Source: Apostichopus japonicus (lineage: Eukaryota > Echinodermata > Holothuroidea > Aspidochirotida > Stichopodidae). From it: a stretch of 64,000 nt of DNA. Both the position numbers and the translations under genes were made by a program. Positions within the stretch are counted from its first letter, which is position 1. Every line of letters starts with the position of its first letter. The DNA is taken from NCBI RefSeq assembly GCF_037975245.1, contig NC_092578.1, forward strand, positions 11,760,321-11,824,320, read 5' to 3'. Of the stretch, positions 27,027-40,100 are shown piece after piece. Below the pieces are notes generated by a model. That model saw only the letters and a list, made by a program, of their open reading frames with translations. It made no database searches and was not told the DNA's origin.

Positions 27027-28662
27027 ATCGATCGAATGTGCGGCAAAGATCAATCGAATGTTCGATACCGATAAATCGAATGTTCTGTTCCGATCAATCG
27101 AATGTTCGGTACCGATCGATCGAATGTGCAGTACCGATCAATCGAATGTGCGGTACCGATTAATCGAAAGTGCGTTACCAATCAATGGAATTTTCGGTAT
27201 CGATCAATCGAATGTGCCCCACCGATCAATCGAATGTGCGGTACTAGTCAATCGAATGTGCGGTACCGATCAATCGAATGTGCGGTACCGATTAATCGAA
27301 TTAGCGATACCGATCAATCGAATGTGCGGTACCGATCAATCGAATGTTCGGTACCGATCAATCGAATGTGCGGTACCCATCAATCGAAAGTGCAGTCAGA
27401 CAAATCGAATGTTCGGTACCGATCAATAGAATGTGCGTAACCGATCAATAGAATGTGCGGTACCGATCAATCAAATATACGGTACCGATCAATCGAATGT
27501 GCGAAACCGATCAATAGAATGTTCGGTCCCGATTATCGAATGTGTGGTACCAATCAATCGAATGTTCGGTACCGATCAATCGAAAGTGCGTAACCGATCA
27601 ATCGAATGTTCGGTACCGATCTATCGAATGTTCGGTACCGATCAATCGAATGTGCGATACCGATCAATCGAATATGCGATACCCATCAATCGAAAGTGCG
27701 GTACCGATCAATCGAATGTGCGGTACCGATCATTCGAATGTTCGGTACCGATCAATCGAATGTGCGGTACTAGTCAATTGAATGTGCGGTACCGATCAAT
27801 CGAATGTGCGTTACCGATCAATCGAATGTGCGGTACCGATCAATCGAATGTTCGGTACCGATCAATCGAATGTTCGGTACCGATCAATCGAATGTGCAGT
27901 CAGATAAATCGAATGTTCGGTACCGATCAATCGAATGTGCGTTACCGATCTATCGAATGTGCGGTACCGATCGATCGAATGTGCGGCAAAGATCAATCGA
28001 ATGTTCGATACCTATAAATCGAATGTTCTGTTCCGATCAATCGAATGTTCGGTACCGATCGATCGAATGTGCAGTACCGATCAATCGAATGTGCGGTACC
28101 GATTAATCGAAAGTGCGTTACCTATCAATGGAATTTTCGGTATCGATCAATCGAATGTGCCCCACCGATCAATCGAATGTGCGGTACTAGTCAATCGAAT
28201 GTGCGGTACCGATCAATCGAATGTGCGGTACCGATTAATCGAATTAGCGATACCGATCAATCGAATGTGCGGTACCGATCAATCGAATGTTCGGTACCGA
28301 TCAATCGAATGTGCGGTACCCATCAATCGAAAGTGCAGTCAGACAAATCGAATGTTCGGTACCGATCAATAGAATGTGCGTAACCGATCAATATAATGTG
28401 CGGTACCGATCAATCAAATATACGGTACCGATCAATCGAATGTGCGAAACCGATCAATAGAATGTTCGGTCCCGATTATCGAATGTGTGGTACCAATCAA
28501 TCGAATGTTCGGTACCGATCAATCGAAAGTGCGTAACCGATCAATCGAATGTTCGGTACCGATCTATCGAATGTTCGGTACCGATCAATCGAATGTGCGA
28601 TACCGATCAATCGAATATGCGATACCCATCAATCGAAAGTGCGGTACCGATCAATCGAATGT
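27027..28662 (+). repeat. Pair of 693-bp blocks at 943-bp offset
   Basis: Bases 27027-27719 match 27970-28662 at a constant offset of 943 bp. Visible differences are CCGATAAATC against CCTATAAATC near 28013, ACCAATC against ACCTATC near 28120, and CAATAGAATG against CAATATAATG near 28391. The 250 bp between the copies (27720-27969) do not belong to the pair, so one copy was trimmed or overwritten after a 943-bp tandem duplication. Confidence 0.83.
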
Positions 28663-30721
28663 TCGGTACCCATCAATCGAATGTGCAATCAGATTAATCG
28701 AATGTTCGATACCGATCAATCGAATGTGCGTTACCGATCAATCGAATGTTCGGTACCGATCTATCGAATGTGCGATACCGATCGATCGAATATACGGTAC
28801 CGATCATTCGAATGTTCGGTACCGATCAATCGAATGTGCGGTACTAGTCAATCGAATGTGCGGTACCGATCAATCGAATGTGCGTTACCGATCAATCGAA
28901 TGTGCGGTACCGATCAATCGAATGTTCGGTACCGATCAATCGAATGTTCGGTACCGATCAATCGAATGTGCGGTACCGAACAATAGAATGTGCGGTACCG
29001 ATCAATCGAATGTACGGTACCAATCAATCGAATGTGCGGTACCGATCAATCGAATGTGCGGTACCGATCCTTCGAATGTGCGGTACCGATCAATCGAAAG
29101 TGCGGTACCCATCAATCGAATGTGCGGTACCGATCATTCGAATGTTCGGTACCGATCAATCGAATGTGCGGTACCGATCAATCGAATGTGCGGTACCGAT
29201 CAATCGAATGTGAGGTACCCATCAATCGAATGTGCAGTCAGATAAATCGAATGTTCGGTACGGATCAATCGAATGTGCGTTACCGATCTATCGAATGTGC
29301 GGTACCGATCGATCGAATGTGCGGCAAAGATCAATCGAATGTTCGATACCGATAAATCGAATGTTCTGTTCCGATCAATCGAATGTTCGGTACCGATCGA
29401 TCGAATGTGCAGTACCGATCAATCGAATGTGCGTTACCGATCGATCGAATGTGCCTTACCGATCAATCGAATTTGCGGTACCCATCAATCAAATGTGCGG
29501 TACCGATCAATCGAATGTGCGGTAACGATCAATCGAATGTGCGGTACCGATCAATCGAATGTGCGGTTCTAGTCAATCGAATTTGCGGTACCGATCAATC
29601 GAATGTTCGGTACCCATCAATCGAATGTGCAATCAGATTAATCGAATGTTCGATACCGATCAATCGAATGTGCGTTACCGATCAATCGAATGTTCGGTAC
29701 CGATCTATCGAATGTGCGATACCGATCAATCGAATTTGCGGAACCGATCAATCGATTGTTCGGTACCCATCAATCGAATGTGCAATCAGATTAATCGAAT
29801 GTTCGATTCCGATCAATCGAATGTGCGTTACCGATCAATCGAATGTTCGGTACCGATCTATCGAATGTGCGATACCGATCGATCGAATTTGCGGAACCGA
29901 TCAATCGAATGTGCGGTACCGATTAATCGAAAGTGCGTTATCATTTAATTGAATTTTAGGTATCGATCAATCGAATGTGCCCCACCGATCAATCGAATGT
30001 GCGGTACTAGTCAATCGAATGTGCGGTACCGATCAATCGAATGTTCGGTACCGATCAATCGAATGTGCGGTACCGAACACTAGAATGTGCGGTACCGATC
30101 AATCGAATGTACGGTACCAATCAATCGAATGTGCGGAACCGATCAATCGAATGTGCGGTACCGATCCTTTGAATGTGCGGTACCGATCAATTGAAAGTGC
30201 GGTACCCATCAATCGAATGTGCGGTACCGATCATTCGAATGTTCGGTACCGATCAATCGAATGTGCGGTACCGATCAATCGAATGTGCGGTACCGATCAA
30301 TGGAATGTGAGGTACCCATCAATCGAATGTGCAGTCAGATAAATCGAATGTTCGGTACCGATCAATCGAATGTGCGTTACCGATCTATCGAATGTGCGGT
30401 ACCGATCGATCGAATGTGCGGCAAAGATCAATCGAATGTTCGATACCGATAAATCGAATGTTCTGTTCCGATCAATCGAATGTTCGGTACCGATCGATCG
30501 AATGTGCAGTACCGATCAATCGAATGTGCGGTACCGATTAATCGAAAGTGCGTTACCAATCAATGGAATTTTCGGTATCGATCAATCGAATGTGCCCCAC
30601 CGATCAATCGAATGTGCGGTACCGATCAATCGAATGTGCGGTACCGATTAATCGAATTAGCGATACCGATCAATCGAATGTGCGGTACCGATCAATCGAA
30701 TGTTCGGTACCGATCAATCGA
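28663..30721 (+). repeat. Satellite segment between mapped duplications
   Basis: Satellite only. It holds a block near 29270-29530 (CGGCAAAG, GATCGATCG and GTGCCTTACC units) also seen near 26530, 32480, 38220, 44300, 49260, 51410 and 53500. Around 29700-29890 the run CAATCAGATTAATCG, GATCTATCG, TTTGCGGAACC is present twice at about 136-bp spacing. Near 29940 the cassette has an unusual start, TTATCATTTAATTG, and the TTTTAGG variant. No gene is seen. Confidence 0.75.
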
Positions 30722-32563
30722 ATGTGCGGTACCCATCAATGGAAAGTGCAGTCAGACAAATCGAATGTTCGGTACCGATCAATAGAATGTGCGTAACCGA
30801 TCAATAGAATGTGCGGTACCGATCAATCAAATATACGGTACCGATCAATCGAATGTGCGAAACCGATCAATAGAATGTTCGGTCCCGATTATCGAATGTG
30901 TGGTACCAATCAATCGAATGTTCGGTACTGATCAATCGAAAGTGCGTAACCGATCAATCGAATATTCGGTACCGATCTATCGAATGTTCGGTACCGATCA
31001 ATCGAATGTGCGATACCGATCAATCGAATATGCGATACCCATCAATCGAAAGTGCGGTACCGATCAATCGAATGTGCGGTACCGATCATTCGAATGTTCG
31101 GTACCGATCAATCGAATGTGCGGTACTAGTCAATCGAATGTGCGGTACCGATCAATCGAATGTGCGTTACCGATCAATCGAATGTGCGGTACCGATCAAT
31201 CGAATGTTCGGTACCGATCAATCGAATGTTCGGTACCGATCAATCGAATGTGCGGTACCGAACAATAGAATGTGCGGTACCGATCAATCGAATGTACGGT
31301 ACCAATCAATCGAATGTGCGGTACCGATCAATCGAATGTGCGGTACCGATCCTTCGAATGTGCGGTACCGATCAATCGAAAGTGCGGTACCCATCAATCG
31401 AATGTGCGGTACCGATCATTCGAATGTTCGGTACCCATCAATCGAATGTGCGGTACCGATCAATCGAATGTGCGGTACCGATCAATCGAATGTGAGGTAC
31501 CCATCAATCGAATGTGCAGTCAGATAAATCGAATGTTCGGTACCGATCAATCGAATGTGCGTTACCGATCTATCGAATGTACGGTACCGATCGATCGAAT
31601 GTGCGGCAAAGATCAATCGAATGTTCGATACCGATAAATCGAATGTGCGGTACCCATCAATGGAAAGTGCAGTCAGACAAATCGAATGTTCGGTACCGAT
31701 CAATAGAATGTGCGTAACCGATCAATAGAATGTGCGGTACCGATCAATCAAATATACGGTACCGATCAATCGAATGTGCGAAACCGATCAATAGAATGTT
31801 CGGTCCCGATTATCGAATGTGTGGTACCAATCAATCGAATGTTCGGTACTGATCAATCGAAAGTGCGTAACCGATCAATCGAATATTCGGTACCGATCTA
31901 TCGAATGTTCGGTACCGATCAATCGAATGTGCGATACCGATCAATCGAATATGCGATACCCATCAATCGAAAGTGCGGTACCGATCAATCGAATGTGCGG
32001 TACCGATCATTCGAATGTTCGGTACCGATCAATCGAATGTGCGGTACTAGTCAATCGAATGTGCGGTACCGATCAATCGAATGTGCGTTACCGATCAATC
32101 GAATGTGCGGTACCGATCAATCGAATGTTCGGTACCGATCAATCGAATGTTCGGTACCGATCAATCGAATGTGCGGTACCGAACAATAGAATGTGCGGTA
32201 CCGATCAATCGAATGTACGGTACCAATCAATCGAATGTGCGGTACCGATCAATCGAATGTGCGGTACCGATCCTTCGAATGTGCGGTACCGATCAATCGA
32301 AAGTGCGGTACCCATCAATCGAATGTGCGGTACCGATCATTCGAATGTTCGGTACCCATCAATCGAATGTGCGGTACCGATCAATCGAATGTGCGGTACC
32401 GATCAATCGAATGTGAGGTACCCATCAATCGAATGTGCAGTCAGATAAATCGAATGTTCGGTACCGATCAATCGAATGTGCGTTACCGATCTATCGAATG
32501 TGCGGTACCGATCGATCGAATGTGCGGCAAAGATCAATCGAATGTTCGATACCGATAAATCGA
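30722..32563 (+). repeat. 921-bp tandem duplication (blocks Y1 and Y2)
   Basis: Y1 (30722-31642) and Y2 (31643-32563) abut and are nearly identical. Both start at a rare CCCATCAATGG/AAAG unit followed by CAGTCAGACAAA, and run through GGTCCCGATTATCG to CGGCAAAG and GATAAATCG. At the Y1/Y2 junction the last Y1 unit (GATAAATCGAATGT) joins GCGGTACCC, where Y2 continues into TCTGTTCC; this is the breakpoint. One visible difference is GTACGGTACC at about 31571 against GTGCGGTACC at about 32492. The same junction recurs at about 37389, inside the larger Z duplication. Confidence 0.9.
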
Positions 32564-35500
32564 ATGTTCTGTTCCGATCAATCGAATGTTCGGTACCGAT
32601 CGATCGAATGTGCAGTACCGATCAATCGAATGTGCGTTACCGATCAATCGAATGTGCCTTACCGATCAATCGAATTTGCGGTACCCATCAATCAAATGTG
32701 CGGTACCGATCAATCGAATGTGCGGTAACGATCAATCGAATGTGCGGTACCGATCAATCGAATGTGCGGTTCTAGTCAATCGAATGTGCGGTACCGATCA
32801 ATCGAATGTTCGGTACCCATCAATAGAATGTGCAATCAGATTAATCGAATGTTCGATACCGATCAATCGAATTTGCGGAACCGATCAATCGATTGTTCGG
32901 TACGGATCAATGGAATCTGCGGTACCGGTCAATCGAATGTTCGGTACGGATCAATCGAATGTGCGGTACCGATTAATCGAAAGTGCGTTACCAATCAATT
33001 GAATTTTCGGTATCGATCAATCGAATGTGCCGCACCGATCAATCGAATGTGCGGTACCAGTCAATCGAATGTGCGGTACCGATCAATCGAATGTGCGTTA
33101 CCGATCAATCGAATGTGCGGTACCGATCAATCGAATGTGCGATACCCATCAATCGAATGTGCGGTACTAATCAATCGAATGTTCGGTACCTATCCTTCGA
33201 ATGTGCGCTACCGATCAATTGAATGTGCGGTACCCATCAATCGAAAGTGCAGTCAGACAAATCGAATGTTCGGTACCGATCAATAGAATGTGCGTAACCG
33301 ATCAATAGAATGTGCGGTACCGATCAATCGAATGTACGGTACCGATCAATCGAATGTGCGGTACCGATCAATCGAATGTGCGGTTCTAGTCAATCGAATG
33401 TGCGGTACCGATCAATCGAATGTTCGGTACCCATCAATCGAATGTGCAATCAGATTAATCGAATGTTCGATACCGATCAATCGAATGTGCGTTACCGATC
33501 AATCGAATGTTCGGTACCGATCTATCGAATGTGCGATACCGATCGATCGAATTTGCGGAACCGATCAATCGATTATTCGGTGCGGATCAATGGAATGTGC
33601 GGTACCGATCAATAGAATGTGCGGTACCGATCCTTCTAATGTGCGGTACCGATCAATCGAATGTGCGGTACCGATCAATCGAATGTGCGGTACCGATCAT
33701 TCGAATGTTCGGTACCGATCAATCGAATGTGCGGTACCGATCAATCGAATGTGCGGTACCGATCAATCGAATGTGCGGTACCGATCAATCGAATGTCGGT
33801 ACCGATCAATCGAATGTGCGGTACCGAACAATAGAATGTGCGGTACCGATCAATCGAATGTACGGTACCAATCAATCGAATGTGCGGTACCGATCAATCG
33901 AATGTGCGGTACCGATCAATTGAAAGTGCGGTACCCATCAATCGAATGTGCGGTACCGATCATTCGAATGTTCGGTACCGATCAATCGAATGTGCGGTAC
34001 CGATCAATCGAATGTGCGGTACCGATCAATGGAATGTGAGGTACCCATCAATCGAATGTGCAGTCAGATAAATCGAATGTTCGGTACCGATCAATCGAAT
34101 GTGCGTTACCGATCTATCGAATGTGCGGTACCGATCGATCGAATTTGCGGAACCGATCAATCGAATGTGCGGTACCGATTAATCGAAAGTGCGTTACCAA
34201 TCAATTGAATTTTAGGTATCGATCAATCGAATGTGCCCCACCGATCAATCGAATGTGCGGTACTAGTCAATCGAATGTGCGGTACCGATCAATCGAATGT
34301 TCGGTACCGATCAATCGAATGTGCGGTACCGAACACTAGAATGTGCGGTACCGATCAATCGAATGTACGGTACCAATCAATCGAATGTGCAATCAGATTA
34401 ATCGAATGTTCGATACCGATCAATCGAATTTTCGGAACCGATCAATCGATTGTTCGGTACGGATCAATGGAATGTGCGGTACCGATCAATCGAATGTTCG
34501 GTACGGATCAATCGAATGTGCGGTACCGATTAATCGAAAGTGCGTTACCAATCAATTGAATTTTCGGTATCGATCAATCGAATGTGCCCCACCGATCAAT
34601 CGAATGTGCGGTACTAGTCAATCGAATGTGCGGTACCGATCAATCGAATGTGCGTTACCGATTAATCGAATGTGCGGTACCGATCAATCGAATGTGCGAT
34701 ACCCATCAATCGAATGTGCGGTACTAATCAATCGAATGTTCGGTACCGATCCTTCGAATGTGCGCTACCGATCAATAGAATGTGCGGTACCCATCAATCG
34801 AAAGTGCAGTCAGACAAATCGAATGTTCGGTACCGATCAATAGAATGTGCGTAACCGATCAATAGAATGTGCGGTACCGATCAATCGAATGTACGGTACC
34901 GATCAATCGAATGTGCGGTACCGATCAATCGAATGTGCGGTTCTAGTCAATCGAATGTGCGGTACCGATCAATCGATTGTTCGGTACCCATCAATCGAAT
35001 GTGCAATCAGATTAATCGAATGTTCGATACCGATCAATCGAATGTGCTTTACCGATCAATCGAATGTTCGGTACCGATCTATCGAATGTGCGATACCGAT
35101 CGATCGAATTTGCGGAACCGATCAATCGATTGTTCGGTGCGGATCAATGGAATGTGCGGTACCGATCCTTCTAATGTGCGGTACCGATCCTTCTAATGTG
35201 CGGTACCGATCAATCGAATGTGCGGTACTAGTCAATCGAATGTGCGGTACCGATCAATCGAATGTGCGTTACCGATCAATCGAATGTGCGGTACCGATCA
35301 ATCGAATGTGCGGTACCGATCAATCGAATGTCGGTACCGATCAATCGAATGTGCGGTACCGAACAATAGAATGTGCGGTACCGATCAATCGAATGTACGG
35401 TACCAATCAATCGAATGTGCGGTACCGATCAATCGAATGTGCGGTACCGATCCTTCGAATGTGCGGTACCGATCAATTGAAAGTGCGGTACCCATCAATC

Positions 35501-36520
35501 GAATGTGCGGTACCGATCAATCGAATGTGAGGTACCCATCAATCGAATGTGCAGTCAGATAAATCGAATGTTCGGTACCGATCAATCGAATGTGCGTTAC
35601 CGATCTATCGAATGTGCGGTACCGATCGATCGAATGTGCGGCAAAGATCAATCGAATGTTCGATACCGATAAATCGAATGTTCTGTTCCGATCAATCGAA
35701 TGTTCGGTACCGATCGATCGAATGTGCAGTACCGATCAATCGAATGTGCGGTACCGATTAATCGAAAGTGCGTTACCAATCAATGGAATTTTCGGTATCG
35801 ATCAATCGAATGTGCCCCACCGATCAATCGAATGTGCGGTACTAGTCAATCGAATGTGCGGTACCGATCAATCGAATGTGCGGTACCGATTAATCGAATT
35901 AGCGATACCGATCAATCGAATGTGCGGTACCGATCAATCGAATGTTCGGTACCGATCAATCGAATGTGCAATCAGATTAATCGAATGTTCGATACCGATC
36001 GATCGAATTTGCGGAACCGATCAATCGATTATTCGGTGCGGATCAATGGAATGTGCGGTACCGATCAATAGAATGTGCGGTACCGATCCTTCTAATGTGC
36101 GGTACCGATCAATCGAATGTGCGGTACCGATCAATCGAATGTGCGGTACCGATCATTCGAATGTTCGGTACCGATCAATCGAATGTGCGGTACCGATCAA
36201 TCGAATGTGCGGTACCGATCAATCGAATGTGCGTTACCGATCAATCGAATGTGCGGTACCGATCAATCGAATGTGCGGTACCGATCAATCGAATGTCGGT
36301 ACCGATCAATCGAATGTGCGGTACCGAACAATAGAATGTGCGGTACCGATCAATCGAATGTACGGTACCAATCAATCGAATGTGCGGTACCGATCAATCG
36401 AATGTGCGGTACCGATCAATTGAAAGTGCGGTACCCATCAATCGAATGTGCGGTACCGATCATTCGAATGTTCGGTACCGATCAATCGAATGTGCGGTAC
36501 CGATCAATCGAATGTGCGGT
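31440..36520 (+). repeat. 5.08-kb duplication Z, copy 1
   Basis: It matches 37187-42267 at an offset of exactly 5747 bp along its whole length, so no indel separates the copies. I saw only about half a dozen substitutions: CTATCCTTCG against CGATCCTTCG near 33192/38939, CAATTGAATG against CAATAGAATG near 33220/38967, a CCAATG change near 38241, CAATCTAATG near 38551, TTCGATATCG near 40313 and GTGCGG against GTTCGG near 36187/41934. It contains all of Y2. The left end is uncertain by about two units. Confidence 0.9.
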
Positions 36521-37186
36521 ACCGATCATTCGAATGTTCGGTACCGATCAATCGAATGTGCGGTACTAGTCAATCGAATGTGCGGTACCGATCAATCGAA
36601 TGTGCGTTACCGATCAATCGAATGTGCGGTACCGATCAATCGAATGTTCGGTACCGATCAATCGAATGTTCGGTACCGATCAATCGAATGTGCGGTACCG
36701 AACAATAGAATGTGCGGTACCGATCAATCGAATGTACGGTACCAATCAATCGAATGTGCGGTACCGATCAATCGAATGTGCGGTACCGATCCTTCGAATG
36801 TGCGGTACCGATCAATCGAAAGTGCGGTACCCATCAATCGAATGTGCGGTACCGATCATTCGAATGTTCGGTACCCATCAATCGAATGTGCGGTACCGAT
36901 CAATCGAATGTGCGGTACCGATCAATCGAATGTGAGGTACCCATCAATCGAATGTGCAGTCAGATAAATCGAATGTTCGGTACCGATCAATCGAATGTGC
37001 GTTACCGATCTATCGAATGTGCGGTACCGATCGATCGAATGTGCGGCAAAGATCAATCGAATGTTCGATACCGATAAATCGAATGTGCGGTACCGATCCT
37101 TTGAATGTGCGGTACCGATCAATTGAAAGTGCGGTACCCATCAATCGAATGTGCGGTACCGATCATTCGAATGTTCGGTACCGATC
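36521..37186 (+). repeat. Spacer between Z copies: partial third copy of block Y
   Basis: Bases 36521 to about 37085 match 31081-31645 at an offset of 5440 bp, that is, the right part of block Y1, ending at the same GATAAATCG unit. A short segment follows (37086-37186) with GATCCTTTG and GATCAATTGAAAG, which resembles about 30165-30260. The Y end is therefore found in three joins: to Y2, to this segment, and to the TCTGTTCC continuation. Confidence 0.82.
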
Positions 37187-40100
37187 AATCGAATGTGCGG
37201 TACCGATCAATCGAATGTGCGGTACCGATCAATCGAATGTGAGGTACCCATCAATCGAATGTGCAGTCAGATAAATCGAATGTTCGGTACCGATCAATCG
37301 AATGTGCGTTACCGATCTATCGAATGTGCGGTACCGATCGATCGAATGTGCGGCAAAGATCAATCGAATGTTCGATACCGATAAATCGAATGTGCGGTAC
37401 CCATCAATGGAAAGTGCAGTCAGACAAATCGAATGTTCGGTACCGATCAATAGAATGTGCGTAACCGATCAATAGAATGTGCGGTACCGATCAATCAAAT
37501 ATACGGTACCGATCAATCGAATGTGCGAAACCGATCAATAGAATGTTCGGTCCCGATTATCGAATGTGTGGTACCAATCAATCGAATGTTCGGTACTGAT
37601 CAATCGAAAGTGCGTAACCGATCAATCGAATATTCGGTACCGATCTATCGAATGTTCGGTACCGATCAATCGAATGTGCGATACCGATCAATCGAATATG
37701 CGATACCCATCAATCGAAAGTGCGGTACCGATCAATCGAATGTGCGGTACCGATCATTCGAATGTTCGGTACCGATCAATCGAATGTGCGGTACTAGTCA
37801 ATCGAATGTGCGGTACCGATCAATCGAATGTGCGTTACCGATCAATCGAATGTGCGGTACCGATCAATCGAATGTTCGGTACCGATCAATCGAATGTTCG
37901 GTACCGATCAATCGAATGTGCGGTACCGAACAATAGAATGTGCGGTACCGATCAATCGAATGTACGGTACCAATCAATCGAATGTGCGGTACCGATCAAT
38001 CGAATGTGCGGTACCGATCCTTCGAATGTGCGGTACCGATCAATCGAAAGTGCGGTACCCATCAATCGAATGTGCGGTACCGATCATTCGAATGTTCGGT
38101 ACCCATCAATCGAATGTGCGGTACCGATCAATCGAATGTGCGGTACCGATCAATCGAATGTGAGGTACCCATCAATCGAATGTGCAGTCAGATAAATCGA
38201 ATGTTCGGTACCGATCAATCGAATGTGCGTTACCGATCTATCCAATGTGCGGTACCGATCGATCGAATGTGCGGCAAAGATCAATCGAATGTTCGATACC
38301 GATAAATCGAATGTTCTGTTCCGATCAATCGAATGTTCGGTACCGATCGATCGAATGTGCAGTACCGATCAATCGAATGTGCGTTACCGATCAATCGAAT
38401 GTGCCTTACCGATCAATCGAATTTGCGGTACCCATCAATCAAATGTGCGGTACCGATCAATCGAATGTGCGGTAACGATCAATCGAATGTGCGGTACCGA
38501 TCAATCGAATGTGCGGTTCTAGTCAATCGAATGTGCGGTACCGATCAATCTAATGTTCGGTACCCATCAATAGAATGTGCAATCAGATTAATCGAATGTT
38601 CGATACCGATCAATCGAATTTGCGGAACCGATCAATCGATTGTTCGGTACGGATCAATGGAATCTGCGGTACCGGTCAATCGAATGTTCGGTACGGATCA
38701 ATCGAATGTGCGGTACCGATTAATCGAAAGTGCGTTACCAATCAATTGAATTTTCGGTATCGATCAATCGAATGTGCCGCACCGATCAATCGAATGTGCG
38801 GTACCAGTCAATCGAATGTGCGGTACCGATCAATCGAATGTGCGTTACCGATCAATCGAATGTGCGGTACCGATCAATCGAATGTGCGATACCCATCAAT
38901 CGAATGTGCGGTACTAATCAATCGAATGTTCGGTACCGATCCTTCGAATGTGCGCTACCGATCAATAGAATGTGCGGTACCCATCAATCGAAAGTGCAGT
39001 CAGACAAATCGAATGTTCGGTACCGATCAATAGAATGTGCGTAACCGATCAATAGAATGTGCGGTACCGATCAATCGAATGTACGGTACCGATCAATCGA
39101 ATGTGCGGTACCGATCAATCGAATGTGCGGTTCTAGTCAATCGAATGTGCGGTACCGATCAATCGAATGTTCGGTACCCATCAATCGAATGTGCAATCAG
39201 ATTAATCGAATGTTCGATACCGATCAATCGAATGTGCGTTACCGATCAATCGAATGTTCGGTACCGATCTATCGAATGTGCGATACCGATCGATCGAATT
39301 TGCGGAACCGATCAATCGATTATTCGGTGCGGATCAATGGAATGTGCGGTACCGATCAATAGAATGTGCGGTACCGATCCTTCTAATGTGCGGTACCGAT
39401 CAATCGAATGTGCGGTACCGATCAATCGAATGTGCGGTACCGATCATTCGAATGTTCGGTACCGATCAATCGAATGTGCGGTACCGATCAATCGAATGTG
39501 CGGTACCGATCAATCGAATGTGCGGTACCGATCAATCGAATGTCGGTACCGATCAATCGAATGTGCGGTACCGAACAATAGAATGTGCGGTACCGATCAA
39601 TCGAATGTACGGTACCAATCAATCGAATGTGCGGTACCGATCAATCGAATGTGCGGTACCGATCAATTGAAAGTGCGGTACCCATCAATCGAATGTGCGG
39701 TACCGATCATTCGAATGTTCGGTACCGATCAATCGAATGTGCGGTACCGATCAATCGAATGTGCGGTACCGATCAATGGAATGTGAGGTACCCATCAATC
39801 GAATGTGCAGTCAGATAAATCGAATGTTCGGTACCGATCAATCGAATGTGCGTTACCGATCTATCGAATGTGCGGTACCGATCGATCGAATTTGCGGAAC
39901 CGATCAATCGAATGTGCGGTACCGATTAATCGAAAGTGCGTTACCAATCAATTGAATTTTAGGTATCGATCAATCGAATGTGCCCCACCGATCAATCGAA
40001 TGTGCGGTACTAGTCAATCGAATGTGCGGTACCGATCAATCGAATGTTCGGTACCGATCAATCGAATGTGCGGTACCGAACACTAGAATGTGCGGTACCG

